A DNA stretch of 64,000 nucleotides from the NCBI GenBank assembly GCA_964551735.1, contig CAZKEF010000011.1, forward strand, positions 62,001-126,000, in the 5' to 3' direction. This DNA comes from DAOUAT01 sp964551735 (GTDB lineage: Bacteria; Chloroflexota; Anaerolineae; CG2-30-64-16). Positions 42,914-51,151 of this stretch are shown piece after piece (the first letter of the stretch is position 1; each line of letters opens with the position of its first letter). Under the pieces are notes generated by a model. The model made no database searches and had not been told where the DNA came from. It saw only the letters and a program-made list of their open reading frames with translations. A program made the translations under genes and the position numbers.

Positions 42914-44059
42914 ATGAACAAGACTGCCTCGTTCTGGTTCTACTTGCTGTTCTACGCAGCCCTGGCGTGCTTTCTGCCCTACATGGTGTTGTATTACCGG
43001 GGCCTGGGCTTCACCGGCGCGCAGATCGGATTGCTGGCAGGCGTGTCGCCGCTGATCTCGTGGGTCAGCGCGCCGCTCTGGACCGGGGTCGCCGACGCCA
43101 CAGGACGGCATAAGCTGCTGATGAGCCTTGCCATCGGCGGGGCCGCGGCGTTGGCGCTGACCTTACCAAGCCTAAAAGCATTGGGCTTCGTCGCGGTGGC
43201 TGTCGCTCTGTACTACAGCCTTGCCGCGCCCATCGTCGCCTTTGCGGACAGCGCCACCATGTTCATGCTCGGCGACCAGAAGGCGAACTATGGCCGGTTG
43301 CGCCTGGGCGGCACCATCGGGTTTGGCCTGGCCGCGCCGATCGTGGGGCGGTTAGTGGAGGGTGGCGGCCTAAAGATCGCGTTCCAGAGCTATGCAGCGC
43401 TGATGCTGCTCACATTCCTCGTCGGCCAGAGGTTCACTTTCAGCGTCTCCGCAGCCGGCAGATCGCTGCGCAGCGGCGCGCGTACGCTGCTGGCCGATCG
43501 CCGATGGGCCATCTTTCTGGCTTTAGCCTTCATCGGCGGCATGGGCTTCGCCTCGATTAACACCTACCTGTATCCTTACATGCAGGAACTGAACGCCAGC
43601 ACCACCACCATGGGCCTCGCCGTGACCCTCTCCACCCTGTCGGAGCTGCCGGTGTTCTTCTTTGCCGACCGCCTGCTGCGGCGGTTCAAGGCGTTCGGCT
43701 TGCTGCTGTTGGCGCTCGTCATCACGGGCGTGCGCCTGCTGCTGTGCGCGGCGTTCCCGTCCCCCGCCGGCGTGCTGTTCTTTCAGCCCTTGAACGGCGT
43801 CACTTTTCCCGCCGCGTGGGCGGCTGGCGTTTCCTACGCCGACGAACACGCGCCACCGGGGATGAAGGCCACCGCCCAGGGCCTTTTCAGCTCGATGATC
43901 TTCGGCTTCGGCGCGGCCGCGGGTGGCTTGCTGGGCGGGCTGCTGCTCGACAGGGTGGGCGGGGAGGGGCTATACCTGGTCTTCGGGGCATTGGTGCTGG
44001 CCGGCACCGCGGTCATCGCACTGATCGCACGACGTTGGCCGCAGGCGCAGCGTGGCTAG
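42914..44059 (+). CDS. MFS transporter, PPP/LacY-like (MFS_1-like)
   Basis: 381 residues with about 12 membrane helices. N-terminus (FWFYLLFYAALACFLPYMVL) and the pattern YRGLGFTGAQIGLLAG, then WTGVADATGRHK after helix 2, match the phenylpropionate-permease (HcaT)/LacY-like group of MFS. Substrate unknown. Promoter TTGACC-17-TATCAT at 42876-42904 puts the transcript start about 3 bases before the ATG, and there is no ribosome-binding site, so translation is probably leaderless. It is divergent from the PHP gene and converges with lon across a palindromic repeat. Confidence 0.9.
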   Translation: MNKTASFWFYLLFYAALACFLPYMVLYYRGLGFTGAQIGLLAGVSPLISWVSAPLWTGVADATGRHKLLMSLAIGGAAALALTLPSLKALGFVAVAVALYYSLAAPIVAFADSATMFMLGDQKANYGRLRLGGTIGFGLAAPIVGRLVEGGGLKIAFQSYAALMLLTFLVGQRFTFSVSAAGRSLRSGARTLLADRRWAIFLALAFIGGMGFASINTYLYPYMQELNASTTTMGLAVTLSTLSELPVFFFADRLLRRFKAFGLLLLALVITGVRLLLCAAFPSPAGVLFFQPLNGVTFPAAWAAGVSYADEHAPPGMKATAQGLFSSMIFGFGAAAGGLLGGLLLDRVGGEGLYLVFGALVLAGTAVIALIARRWPQAQRG

Positions 44060-44089
44060 AACGCGGCACCCATTGGCTTGAAAATCGCT

Positions 44090-44154
44090 CCGGAATCGAG
44101 GCCGCAGCCGGCTTGGTTATCGACGCAAGGGACCGGCTGAAGCCTCGATTCCGG
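44090..44154. repeat. REP-like inverted repeat between convergent MFS and lon genes
   Basis: 22-bp arms at 44090-44111 and 44133-44154, 20 of 22 positions paired, 21-base loop. Could end transcripts from both sides. Confidence 0.8.
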
Positions 44155-44165
44155 CGGCGTGACTG

Positions 44166-46664
44166 TCAGCCAGCGACCGCCGTTTCATCGGTTGCCGGCG
44201 CCTCATGACCGTCGGCGCCCGCGGCTTCCTCTTCGACCGGCGCAGGGTTCAGCGCGGACTCGATCACATCCTCCACCTTTTCAGCCAGCACGAAGGTCAT
44301 CTTGGCGCGCACCGCCTCAGGCACATCTTCCAGGTCACCCTCGTTACGCTTGGGCAAGATCACCGTGGTGAGGCCGAAGCGGCTGGCTGCCAGCACCTTC
44401 TCCTTGAGGCCGCCGATGGGCAACACCTGGCCCCGCAGCGTGATCTCGCCGGTCATGCCCACATCCTTGCGCACCGTGCGGCCGGTGAGCAGGCTGACCA
44501 GCGCCGTGGCCATCGTGACGCCTGCGCTGGGGCCGTCCTTGGGCGTGGCGCCGGCCGGGATGTGCAGGTGGATATCGTGCTTGGTGAAGAAATCCTCCGC
44601 GACGCCGTAGTGCCCAGCCTTATTGCGCACCCAGCTCAAGGCTGCCTGCGCCGACTCCTTCATCACGTCGCCGAGCTGCCCAGTGAGGGTAAAGCCCTTG
44701 CCACCGGGCATCCGTGTGGCTTCCAGGAACAGCACGTCCCCGCCGACCGGCGTCCAGGCCAGGCCGGTGGCCACGCCGGGCACCTCGACGCGATCGGCGA
44801 CTTCCGGCAGGAACTTGGGCCGGCCCAGGAAGTCAGGTACGTTTTCAGGCGTGACCACTGCAGGCTCCTGCCCATCGCCACGCTCTGCGACTCTGGTGGC
44901 CACTTTGCGGCACACCGTGCCCACCTGGCGCTCCAAGTGGCGCACGCCGGCCTCGCGCGTGTACTCGCGCACGATACGGCGCAGCGCGGCTTCATCGAAG
45001 CGGACCTCATCGCTGCGCAGGCCGTTTTCCCGGATCTGCCGCGGCACCAGGTAGCCCTGGGCGATCTTAACCTTCTCCTCTTCGGTGTATGAGCTGAGTT
45101 GAATCACCTCCATGCGGTCCAACAGCGGCTGCGGGATAGTGTCCAGCCAGTTTGCCGTGGTGATGAAGAACACCTGGCTCAGATCGAACGGGACATCCAG
45201 GTAATGGTCACGAAACTCCGCATTCTGTTCCGGGTCGAGCACTTCCAGCAGCGCCGATGAGGGATCCCCGCGGAAATCGCGGCCCAACTTATCCACCTCA
45301 TCCAGCATGAAAACCGGGTTGCGGCTCTCCGCACGGCGGACGCTTTGAATGACGCGGCCAGGCATTGACCCGATGTAGGTGCGCCGAAAACCGCGGACCT
45401 CGGCCTCGTCGCGGATGCCGCCCAACGCCAGACGGATGAACTTGCGGCCCATGGCGCGGGCGATGGACTGGCCCAGCGACGTCTTGCCGGTGCCGGGCGG
45501 ACCGACGAAGCACAAGATGACGCCCTCTCGCTCGCGCCGGATGTGATCAACCGGCTCGGCGGGTTCTGCGTCCTGGCCGCCGGCCTGCTGCTCCTGCGCT
45601 TTACGCTCCAGCCGCAGCTTGCGCACGGCCAGAAATTCCAGGATGCGATCTTTGATCTCGTCCAGGCCGTAGTGATCCTCATCCAACACCTGCCTGGCGT
45701 GTGCGATATCCAGGTTGTCTTCGGTGGTGACGCGCCACGGCAGGCTGACCATCCAATCCAGGTAGGTCTTAATGACGGAGTATTCCGCGGCCTGGGTGGG
45801 CATTTTGCGCATACGATCGAGCTCGCGCTTCGCTTCCTTCTCGGCCTCTTCCGGCATGCCCGCGGCAACGATGCGCCGCTCGAATTCCTGGACTTCGGCC
45901 TCTTGCTCATCCCCCTCGCCCAACTCTTTCTGAATCGCCTTGAGCTGCTCGCGCAAGTAGTATTCGCGCTGCATCTTGCTCATCTCGTCCTGGGCCTGCG
46001 ACTGGATCTTGCGGCCCAACTCCAGCACCTCCAGCTCCTTGCTCACGATGGTGTTGAGCTTCTGAAGCTTCGCGGTGACCGGGTTGATTTCCAGGATCTC
46101 CTGGGCCTGGACATATTCCATACGCGTACTGGCCGCAACCAGGTAGGCGAGTTGGCGCGGGCTGGAAGCGTTGATGGCCGCGGTTTCCAGCTCCTCCGGC
46201 ATGTGAGGCACCAAAGACACCAACCGCCGGAAGAGATCCAACGTGGTGCGCATCAGTGCCTCTTGCTCCAGTGAAGGTTCCTCGTCATCGGGGATCACCT
46301 CTACCTCAGCGCGCAGGTAGGGCTGGGCCTGCAAATAGCGGCGCACGCGGATGCGTTCGATGCCCTGGACGATCAGCCGGATCGTGCCATCAGGGGTGCG
46401 CAGCATGCGGTGCACCAGCGCGGCCGTGCCGACGGCGTAAACCTGCTCTGGGTTCGGCTCTTCGACCTCGGCGTCCTCCGAAGTGAACAAGCCGATGATC
46501 CGCTGATCGGCGGATTCTACCAGGGCATCATCCACCAGGCGGATGGATCGTTCCTGGCCCACCGTCAGCGGGAGCCACATCATAGGGTAGACGACCACCC
46601 CGCGCAGCGGCAGGATCGGTAGCTCGGCCGGGATCGTCATTTGATCGGGTTCGTTGTATGACAT
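44166..46664 (-). CDS. lon: ATP-dependent protease Lon
   Basis: 832 residues, close to the usual LonA length. N-terminal substrate-binding domain (LPILPLRGVVVYPMMWLPLTV), AAA+ module with Walker A GPPGTGKTSLGQS and Walker B VFMLDEVDKLG, arginine-containing sensor regions, and C-terminal Ser-Lys protease domain with DGPSAG (catalytic Ser) and GGLKEKVLAA (catalytic Lys). It degrades damaged and regulatory proteins in the cytosol. It lies 19 bases downstream of the hsp20 gene on the same strand, forming a heat-shock operon. The C-terminus has a short acidic/Ala extension. Confidence 0.97.
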   Translation of the reverse strand: MSYNEPDQMTIPAELPILPLRGVVVYPMMWLPLTVGQERSIRLVDDALVESADQRIIGLFTSEDAEVEEPNPEQVYAVGTAALVHRMLRTPDGTIRLIVQGIERIRVRRYLQAQPYLRAEVEVIPDDEEPSLEQEALMRTTLDLFRRLVSLVPHMPEELETAAINASSPRQLAYLVAASTRMEYVQAQEILEINPVTAKLQKLNTIVSKELEVLELGRKIQSQAQDEMSKMQREYYLREQLKAIQKELGEGDEQEAEVQEFERRIVAAGMPEEAEKEAKRELDRMRKMPTQAAEYSVIKTYLDWMVSLPWRVTTEDNLDIAHARQVLDEDHYGLDEIKDRILEFLAVRKLRLERKAQEQQAGGQDAEPAEPVDHIRREREGVILCFVGPPGTGKTSLGQSIARAMGRKFIRLALGGIRDEAEVRGFRRTYIGSMPGRVIQSVRRAESRNPVFMLDEVDKLGRDFRGDPSSALLEVLDPEQNAEFRDHYLDVPFDLSQVFFITTANWLDTIPQPLLDRMEVIQLSSYTEEEKVKIAQGYLVPRQIRENGLRSDEVRFDEAALRRIVREYTREAGVRHLERQVGTVCRKVATRVAERGDGQEPAVVTPENVPDFLGRPKFLPEVADRVEVPGVATGLAWTPVGGDVLFLEATRMPGGKGFTLTGQLGDVMKESAQAALSWVRNKAGHYGVAEDFFTKHDIHLHIPAGATPKDGPSAGVTMATALVSLLTGRTVRKDVGMTGEITLRGQVLPIGGLKEKVLAASRFGLTTVILPKRNEGDLEDVPEAVRAKMTFVLAEKVEDVIESALNPAPVEEEAAGADGHEAPATDETAVAG

Positions 46665-46683
46665 GGGTTATGGATCTCCCCTT

Positions 46684-47055
46684 CTATTCACCCGCGGCGC
46701 GCACCGGCACGCGGCGCACCTGTGCCTTGGGCAACGTGATCTTCAAGAAGCCGTTGTCGTAGAGCGCGGTCTGGCCGGAGCTCTCCAACGCCCACGGCAG
46801 GTGCGTCTGCGTGCGGAACTTGCCGTGGCGGATCTCCATCTGCTGGTAGGCCAGTTTCTCGGCCGGGTCGCGGCGCTCGCCGCTCACGGTCAATGTCCGG
46901 CCCTGTAACACGATCTCATAATCCTCCGGGCCGAGGCCGGCGATCTCGATAACCACCACCACACTGTCGTCGGTTTCATAGACATCGGTCGGCGGCCGCC
47001 ACACGGTCTCACTTGGCATGCCCCACGGCGTCTGATCATAGTTCTGACGGTACAC
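46684..47055 (-). CDS. Hsp20/alpha-crystallin small heat-shock protein
   Basis: 123 residues. The alpha-crystallin domain spans most of the protein: PPTDVYETDDSVVVVIEIAG near the start, QGRTLTVSGER, and DNGFLKITLPKA near the end. These chaperones hold unfolded proteins in oligomers. GTG 47055 is chosen because an aggaggg sequence sits 7 bases upstream on the minus strand; the longer open frame to 47160 lacks family similarity. It is followed at once by lon, so both are probably induced by stress together. Confidence 0.92.
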   Translation of the reverse strand: MYRQNYDQTPWGMPSETVWRPPTDVYETDDSVVVVIEIAGLGPEDYEIVLQGRTLTVSGERRDPAEKLAYQQMEIRHGKFRTQTHLPWALESSGQTALYDNGFLKITLPKAQVRRVPVRAAGE

Positions 47056-47201
47056 TGGGCTCCCTCCTAACTGATATACAAAGCCATCATTGCACGATAT
47101 TCTATCACAGAATGGCACTAGCCCCGCATTCTTGCGGGGTGGATTGCACGTGCACGACATCAGGATCGGTGAAGCGGAGCGCGAGGTCGCCCGCCACAGC
47201 C

Positions 47202-47230
47202 TTGTGCGTTGGGCAGCGAAGGTTTATAAT
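47202..47230 (+). promoter_or_regulatory. promoter of cyclodeaminase-like gene
   Basis: TTGTGC-17-TATAAT, 33 bases before the TTG start. Confidence 0.6.
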
Positions 47231-47263
47231 CGGCGCGCGGATTCACATTTGGGAGGGGTTTAC

Positions 47264-47911
47264 TTGAGCGATCACGGAGAGAGTTCCCAGCTGGCGGATC
47301 GATCGCTGGCCGCGTTCATGGAGGCCCTGGCCGGCAACACCGCCACACCGGGTGGCGGCGCGGCGACTGCGTTAGCCGGGGCGCTATCGGCGGCGCTGGC
47401 CGCCATGATTGCACGGCTGACCATGGGCCGGCCGCGCTACGTTGCAGTTGAGGCCGAGATGGCCCGGGTGTGCGAACGGGCGGACGTGCTCCGCTCCCGG
47501 TTGTTGGCCCTGGCCGACGCTGACAGCCAGGCCTATGCTGCCGTGATGGCGGCGCACCGGCTGCCGAAAGAAACCGCCGCGCAAGCGGCCGCGCGCGACG
47601 CCGCAAGCCAGGCCGCGCTGTGCGAAGCGACGGCCGTGCCCCTCGCAACCGCCGAAGCGTGCGCGGAGGCGCTGACCCTGGCAACCCAGGTCGCAGCGTC
47701 GGGCAACCGCAACGCGGCCGGGGATGCTGCAGTCGCCGCGCTGCTGGCGCACGCCGGGCTGGTGGGCGCTGCGCGCAACGCGCGCCTCAACTTGCGCGGG
47801 TTGACGGACACAAGATATCGGGCGGAAGTTGACGCGCGCAGTGCCGCGATCCTGGTCACAGGCGATGCCGCGCTGACGGCTGCGTTGCAGGCCGCGGATG
47901 AACGCGGGTGA
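47264..47911 (+). CDS. cyclodeaminase/cyclohydrolase family protein (FTCD_C, FchA-like)
   Basis: 215 residues, almost all helical and Ala-rich. The N-terminus SLAAFMEALAGNTATPGGGA, with the conserved TPGGG segment, and SGNRNAAGDAAVAAL later identify the FTCD C-terminal family, whose members are formiminotetrahydrofolate cyclodeaminase or methenyl-tetrahydrofolate cyclohydrolase in one-carbon metabolism. TTG 47264 is preferred: gggagggg is 6 bases upstream, and a promoter with a perfect TATAAT is at 47202-47230. The frame runs open to 47090, but that part overlaps the hsp20 upstream region. Confidence 0.85.
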   Translation: MSDHGESSQLADRSLAAFMEALAGNTATPGGGAATALAGALSAALAAMIARLTMGRPRYVAVEAEMARVCERADVLRSRLLALADADSQAYAAVMAAHRLPKETAAQAAARDAASQAALCEATAVPLATAEACAEALTLATQVAASGNRNAAGDAAVAALLAHAGLVGAARNARLNLRGLTDTRYRAEVDARSAAILVTGDAALTAALQAADERG

Positions 47912-47928
47912 GGCACAACAAATGAAGA

Positions 47929-47958
47929 CGGCGTTCGCATCCTCAGGAGCGAACGCCG
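47929..47958. terminator. hairpin between convergent cyclodeaminase-like and MBL genes
   Basis: cggcgttcgc/gcgaacgccg 10-bp perfect stem, 10-base loop. Confidence 0.68.
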
Positions 47959-47984
47959 CCGGATCGCAGCCGTGGCTATCCCCA

Positions 47985-48857
47985 CTAACAGGTTGAAATC
48001 ATCCGCCGCGACCTGATCTCCGCCCGATACGCGTCGTAGAGGGTGAGCAGGTTGGCCTGGTGTAGCTTTTGAACCAGCCCGCCCAGGGGGATGCGTGAGA
48101 GGCCGCAGTCCTCCACCGTGATGTCCAGGATTCCTGTGCGCGGCACCCCCCGCGCGATGTGCTCGCGCACCAGGCGATCCAGCGTCTTCAGATAGTTGAT
48201 GTTGTTGGTCAGGGTCTCCTCGATCTCCCCGCGCAACAAGACCTCGCCATGCCCCTGCACAAGATTCTCGAGGCTCTTCTGCTTGATCGCCTGCAGCGAC
48301 AGGATCAGATCGTCAATATCGCCCCCGACGATGTAGGGCACCGGCATCACCGTGTCGCTGGCCACCATCAACCGGTCCTCCACCACGTGTACGGTGCAGA
48401 CGTCACGGCTGTGGCCGGGCGAATAATCGAGCTCCACCGTCTTGCCGCCGACACGCAGCGTCATGGATTCGTTGAACAACAACTCGGGATAACGGATCCT
48501 GACATCCGCCAACTGGGGCGTCTGTTCCTTGGCCTGCGCCAGCGCGGCTTCTGCGTAGCGCTCCATGAGCCGCCGGCAGCGATAATGCGCCACCACCTGA
48601 GCTTCAGGGAATTGGTAAGTGCCGTAAATGTGGTCGGCATGCGAGTGTGTGTTGATGACGTACGTAACCGTGGTGCGCCGCTGCGTGATGAACTCCCGGA
48701 TCTGCCTGGTTTCTTGGGGAAAGGGCAACGTATCCACCAATACGGCGCCCTCATCGGTGAAGATCACGGTTGCCGTGACCTCCGCATACATGCCGCTGGT
48801 GAAAACGTAAACCCCATCTGAAATGCGATCGCGCTTCAAAGTCTTCCTCGAATACAT
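47985..48857 (-). CDS. metallo-beta-lactamase-fold hydrolase
   Basis: About 290 residues. The metal-binding motif HSHADH is present, followed by GHSRDVCTVHVV and VASDTVMPVP, so both zinc sites look intact. It resembles the group that includes SoxH/quinoprotein-relay-like and general MBL hydrolases; substrate unknown. No signal peptide. ATG 48857 is used; TTG 48839, which has gagga 5 bases upstream, is an alternative. The frame extension to 48914 runs into apparent non-coding DNA. It converges with the cyclodeaminase-like gene through a 10-bp-stem hairpin. Confidence 0.86.
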   Translation of the reverse strand: MYSRKTLKRDRISDGVYVFTSGMYAEVTATVIFTDEGAVLVDTLPFPQETRQIREFITQRRTTVTYVINTHSHADHIYGTYQFPEAQVVAHYRCRRLMERYAEAALAQAKEQTPQLADVRIRYPELLFNESMTLRVGGKTVELDYSPGHSRDVCTVHVVEDRLMVASDTVMPVPYIVGGDIDDLILSLQAIKQKSLENLVQGHGEVLLRGEIEETLTNNINYLKTLDRLVREHIARGVPRTGILDITVEDCGLSRIPLGGLVQKLHQANLLTLYDAYRAEIRSRRMISTC

Positions 48858-48963
48858 CGGCCCTGGTCTGATGCCTGGACGCAAACTTGTGTCAAGCATA
48901 GCACAGCCTGACAACCTATGTCAAGGGCATTTTCGAAAAAAGGTCCCCTTCCATGACGCGCAA

Positions 48964-48993
48964 CGGCCAACGGAAAGTTCATTCCGTTGGCCG
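48964..48993 (-). terminator. terminal hairpin of candidate ncRNA
   Basis: 12-bp perfect stem cggccaacggaa/ttccgttggccg, 6-base loop; no immediate U run. Confidence 0.5.
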
Positions 48994-49205
48994 CTCTATT
49001 ACCAAGTCCCCCGCTGTGCCGTGTGTCTCTGGTTTTGAACCTGCTTTCGCAGGTGGGCGCGTTGTCGGCCAGTCCTGCTTTGCTAATACACCCGCCACAC
49101 GCGGCGGATGCAGCTATTGCATTTCCGGCCGAGATGTCCAGCTCCCGTTGTGTTCATGTTGGCTCAAAACGTTTTTGGATCATCACGAGCACGGCAGGGT
49201 CCTAC
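48964..49205 (-). ncRNA. candidate structured non-coding RNA downstream of aspS (6S-like possible)
   Basis: This ~240-base stretch has no convincing coding frame. On the minus strand a promoter (TTGCGC-17-TAGGAT, 49240-49212) lies directly after the aspS stop codon. The predicted transcript begins near 49205 and ends in a 12-bp perfect hairpin (48993-48964). Inside are a hairpin with a GAAA tetraloop (about 49054-49039), a CCGCC/GGCGG hairpin (about 49106-49091), an ATGCA/TGCAT hairpin (about 49122-49108), and long-range pairs such as GCCGTG/CACGGC and GTTTTGA/TCAAAAC that close the molecule. GNRA loops form on the minus strand only. In Bacillus subtilis a 6S RNA gene (bsrA) lies next to aspS, as far as I recall, which makes 6S one candidate; the branched core does not clearly match it. 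Confidence 0.55.
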
Positions 49206-49211
49206 GTTTTT

Positions 49212-49240
49212 ATCCTAGCATATCTCCCGCAAACGCGCAA
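49212..49240 (-). promoter_or_regulatory. promoter of candidate ncRNA
   Basis: TTGCGC-17-TAGGAT directly after the aspS stop codon. Confidence 0.5.
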
Positions 49241-49254
49241 ACCTCAAACGCCGC

Positions 49255-51015
49255 CTAAAGGGCGAGCGCCAGGCGCAGCTCGCGCAGTTGTGCGGGCGAG
49301 ATCTCCGAAGGCGAACGGAACATCATGTCGGTCGCCGATGCCGTCTTGGGGAAGGCGATCACCTCGCGGATGCTCCCTGTGCCGGCGAGGATCGCGACAG
49401 TGCGGTCAATGCCGGTGGCGATGCCGCCGTGAGGCGGCGCGCCGTACTCGAAGGCCTCTAACAGGTGGCCGAATTTCTCTTCTGCCTCCTCCGGGCCGAT
49501 GCCCAGGGCACGGAACATCGCCTGCTGCTTCTCCCGCCGGTGGATCCGGATGCTGCCGCCGCCGACCTCCCAGCCGTCCATCACCAGGTCATAGGCCTTG
49601 GCCCGCACGCGGCCGGGATCGCTTTCCAGCAGCGGCCAGTCCTCATCCATGGCCGAGGTGAACGGATGATGCATGGCGGACCAGCGCCCTTCCTCCGCGC
49701 TCCACTCCAGCAACGGGAACTCGACCACCCAGCAGAATGCGTGGACATCGCCTCGCGCCAGGCCGAGCTGTTGGCCCAGCAACAGGCGCAGCTCGCCCAG
49801 GCTCTTAGCGACCACGTTGGGGGCGGCGTCGGCCACGATCAGCACCAGATCGCCGGGCTGGGCGCCGGTCGCGGCAGCGATGGCGGCCACTTCCGCTTCA
49901 GTCAGCGTCTTGGCGGAAGGCTTGGGGCCGTCTTCGCGGAAGGGGATCCAAACCAGCCCCTTGGCGCCAAAACGCCTGGCATATCCGGCCAGGTCGTCGA
50001 GCTGCTTGCGGCTGTAGCCGGCCGCGCCCGGCGCGCAAATGGCCTTCACCTGGCCGCCAGCCGCCACCGCGCCGGCGAAGACCTGGAAAGCACTGGCCGC
50101 AACCTGCGCGCTCAGATCAACCAGGATCATCCCGAACCGCAGGTCAGGCTTGTCGGAGCCGTACTTCGCCATCGCCTCGGCGTAGGTCAGAACCGGGAAC
50201 GGCTTCTGCAAGATCGGCTTACTGCCATAACGCTCGACGATCTCGGTGTACAGTGGCTCGATGGTCGCCATGACATCTTCTCGCTCGACGAAGGACATCT
50301 CGACGTCGAGCTGAGTGAACTCCGGCTGGCGGTCAGCGCGCAGGTCTTCATCGCGGAAACAGCGGGCGATCTGGAAGTAGCGCTCGTAGCCGGCCACCAT
50401 CAGCAACTGCTTGAGCTGCTGGGGCGACTGCGGCAGCGCGTAAAACTGGCCGGGGTGAACGCGGCTGGGTACGACGTAATCGCGCGCGCCCTCGGGTGTG
50501 GTCTTGATCAGCATCGGGGTCTCGATCTCGATGAAGCCGTGATCGGTCATGAAGTCACGGATCAGCTTGACCACGTTGTGCCGCAGGATGATGTTGCGTT
50601 GCATGGCCGGACGGCGCAAGTCCAGGTAACGATACTTGAGGCGCAGCGCCTCATCCACGTCGGCGTCCTCGTTGATATAGAACGGCGGGGTGCGGGCCTC
50701 GTTAAGCACGGCCGCGGCCTCAACCACCACTTCGATCTCGCCGGTGGGCAGGTTGGCATTGGTCAGGCCCGCGGGCCGCGGTCGCACCACCCCCTGCACC
50801 TGGACCACGTATTCGGTGCGCGCCGCGTTGAGCACCGCGTGTGCGGCCGGCGCGGCCTGGGCATCGCACGTCACCTGCACCAACCCTGAGCGGTCGCGCA
50901 GATCAAGAAACAGCAGCGCACCGTGATCGCGACGCCGATGCACCCACCCCGCCAACGTTGCAGCCTGGCCCACATGGCTAACCCGTAATTCACCACAGTT
51001 GAACGATTTCAGCAT
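49255..51015 (-). CDS. aspS: aspartyl-tRNA synthetase
   Basis: 586 residues, the usual bacterial length. N-terminal OB-fold anticodon-binding domain (AGWVHRRRDHGALLFLDLRD), class II motif 2 region (FRDEDLRADRQPEFTQLDVE), the bacteria-specific GAD insertion (residues ~300-420) and motif 3 GGIATGIDRTVAIL. It charges tRNA-Asp (or also tRNA-Asn in non-discriminating enzymes). ATG 51015 is set by gaggagag upstream and a promoter with perfect TATAAT at 51051-51046; the open frame to 51129 lies before the transcript start. It is divergent from the epimerase gene. Confidence 0.97.
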   Translation of the reverse strand: MLKSFNCGELRVSHVGQAATLAGWVHRRRDHGALLFLDLRDRSGLVQVTCDAQAAPAAHAVLNAARTEYVVQVQGVVRPRPAGLTNANLPTGEIEVVVEAAAVLNEARTPPFYINEDADVDEALRLKYRYLDLRRPAMQRNIILRHNVVKLIRDFMTDHGFIEIETPMLIKTTPEGARDYVVPSRVHPGQFYALPQSPQQLKQLLMVAGYERYFQIARCFRDEDLRADRQPEFTQLDVEMSFVEREDVMATIEPLYTEIVERYGSKPILQKPFPVLTYAEAMAKYGSDKPDLRFGMILVDLSAQVAASAFQVFAGAVAAGGQVKAICAPGAAGYSRKQLDDLAGYARRFGAKGLVWIPFREDGPKPSAKTLTEAEVAAIAAATGAQPGDLVLIVADAAPNVVAKSLGELRLLLGQQLGLARGDVHAFCWVVEFPLLEWSAEEGRWSAMHHPFTSAMDEDWPLLESDPGRVRAKAYDLVMDGWEVGGGSIRIHRREKQQAMFRALGIGPEEAEEKFGHLLEAFEYGAPPHGGIATGIDRTVAILAGTGSIREVIAFPKTASATDMMFRSPSEISPAQLRELRLALAL

Positions 51016-51045
51016 CAGAGCTCTCTCCTCGACAGGTTGAGAGGC

Positions 51046-51074
51046 ATTATACCGCTCTGTGCAGCGGGCAACAA
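51046..51074 (-). promoter_or_regulatory. aspS promoter
   Basis: TTGTTG-17-TATAAT; predicted leader about 24 bases with gaggagag. Confidence 0.62.
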
Positions 51075-51151
51075 AAGCATGACCCGGCAAAATAGGCCGA
51101 AAGCACCGCGCCATGCTATACTGCCGCATAATCTAAGCAGGAGCGTCAGGA

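Noticed and set aside
47090..47263. Extended N-terminus of the cyclodeaminase-like protein
   Set aside because: The promoter TATAAT at 47225-47230 and gggagggg before TTG 47264 place the start downstream.
48964..49205. tmRNA, RNase P RNA or SRP RNA
   Set aside because: No tRNA-like end or tag frame, no gaggaaagtcc element, and no ggaagcagcc loop are present.
48953..49661. Plus-strand frames across the gap after aspS
   Set aside because: Composition is not protein-like and the frames run into aspS antisense; RNA structure on the minus strand explains the conservation signal better.
49465..50889. 474-codon plus-strand frame opposite aspS
   Set aside because: A shadow of aspS; no family similarity or ribosome-binding site.
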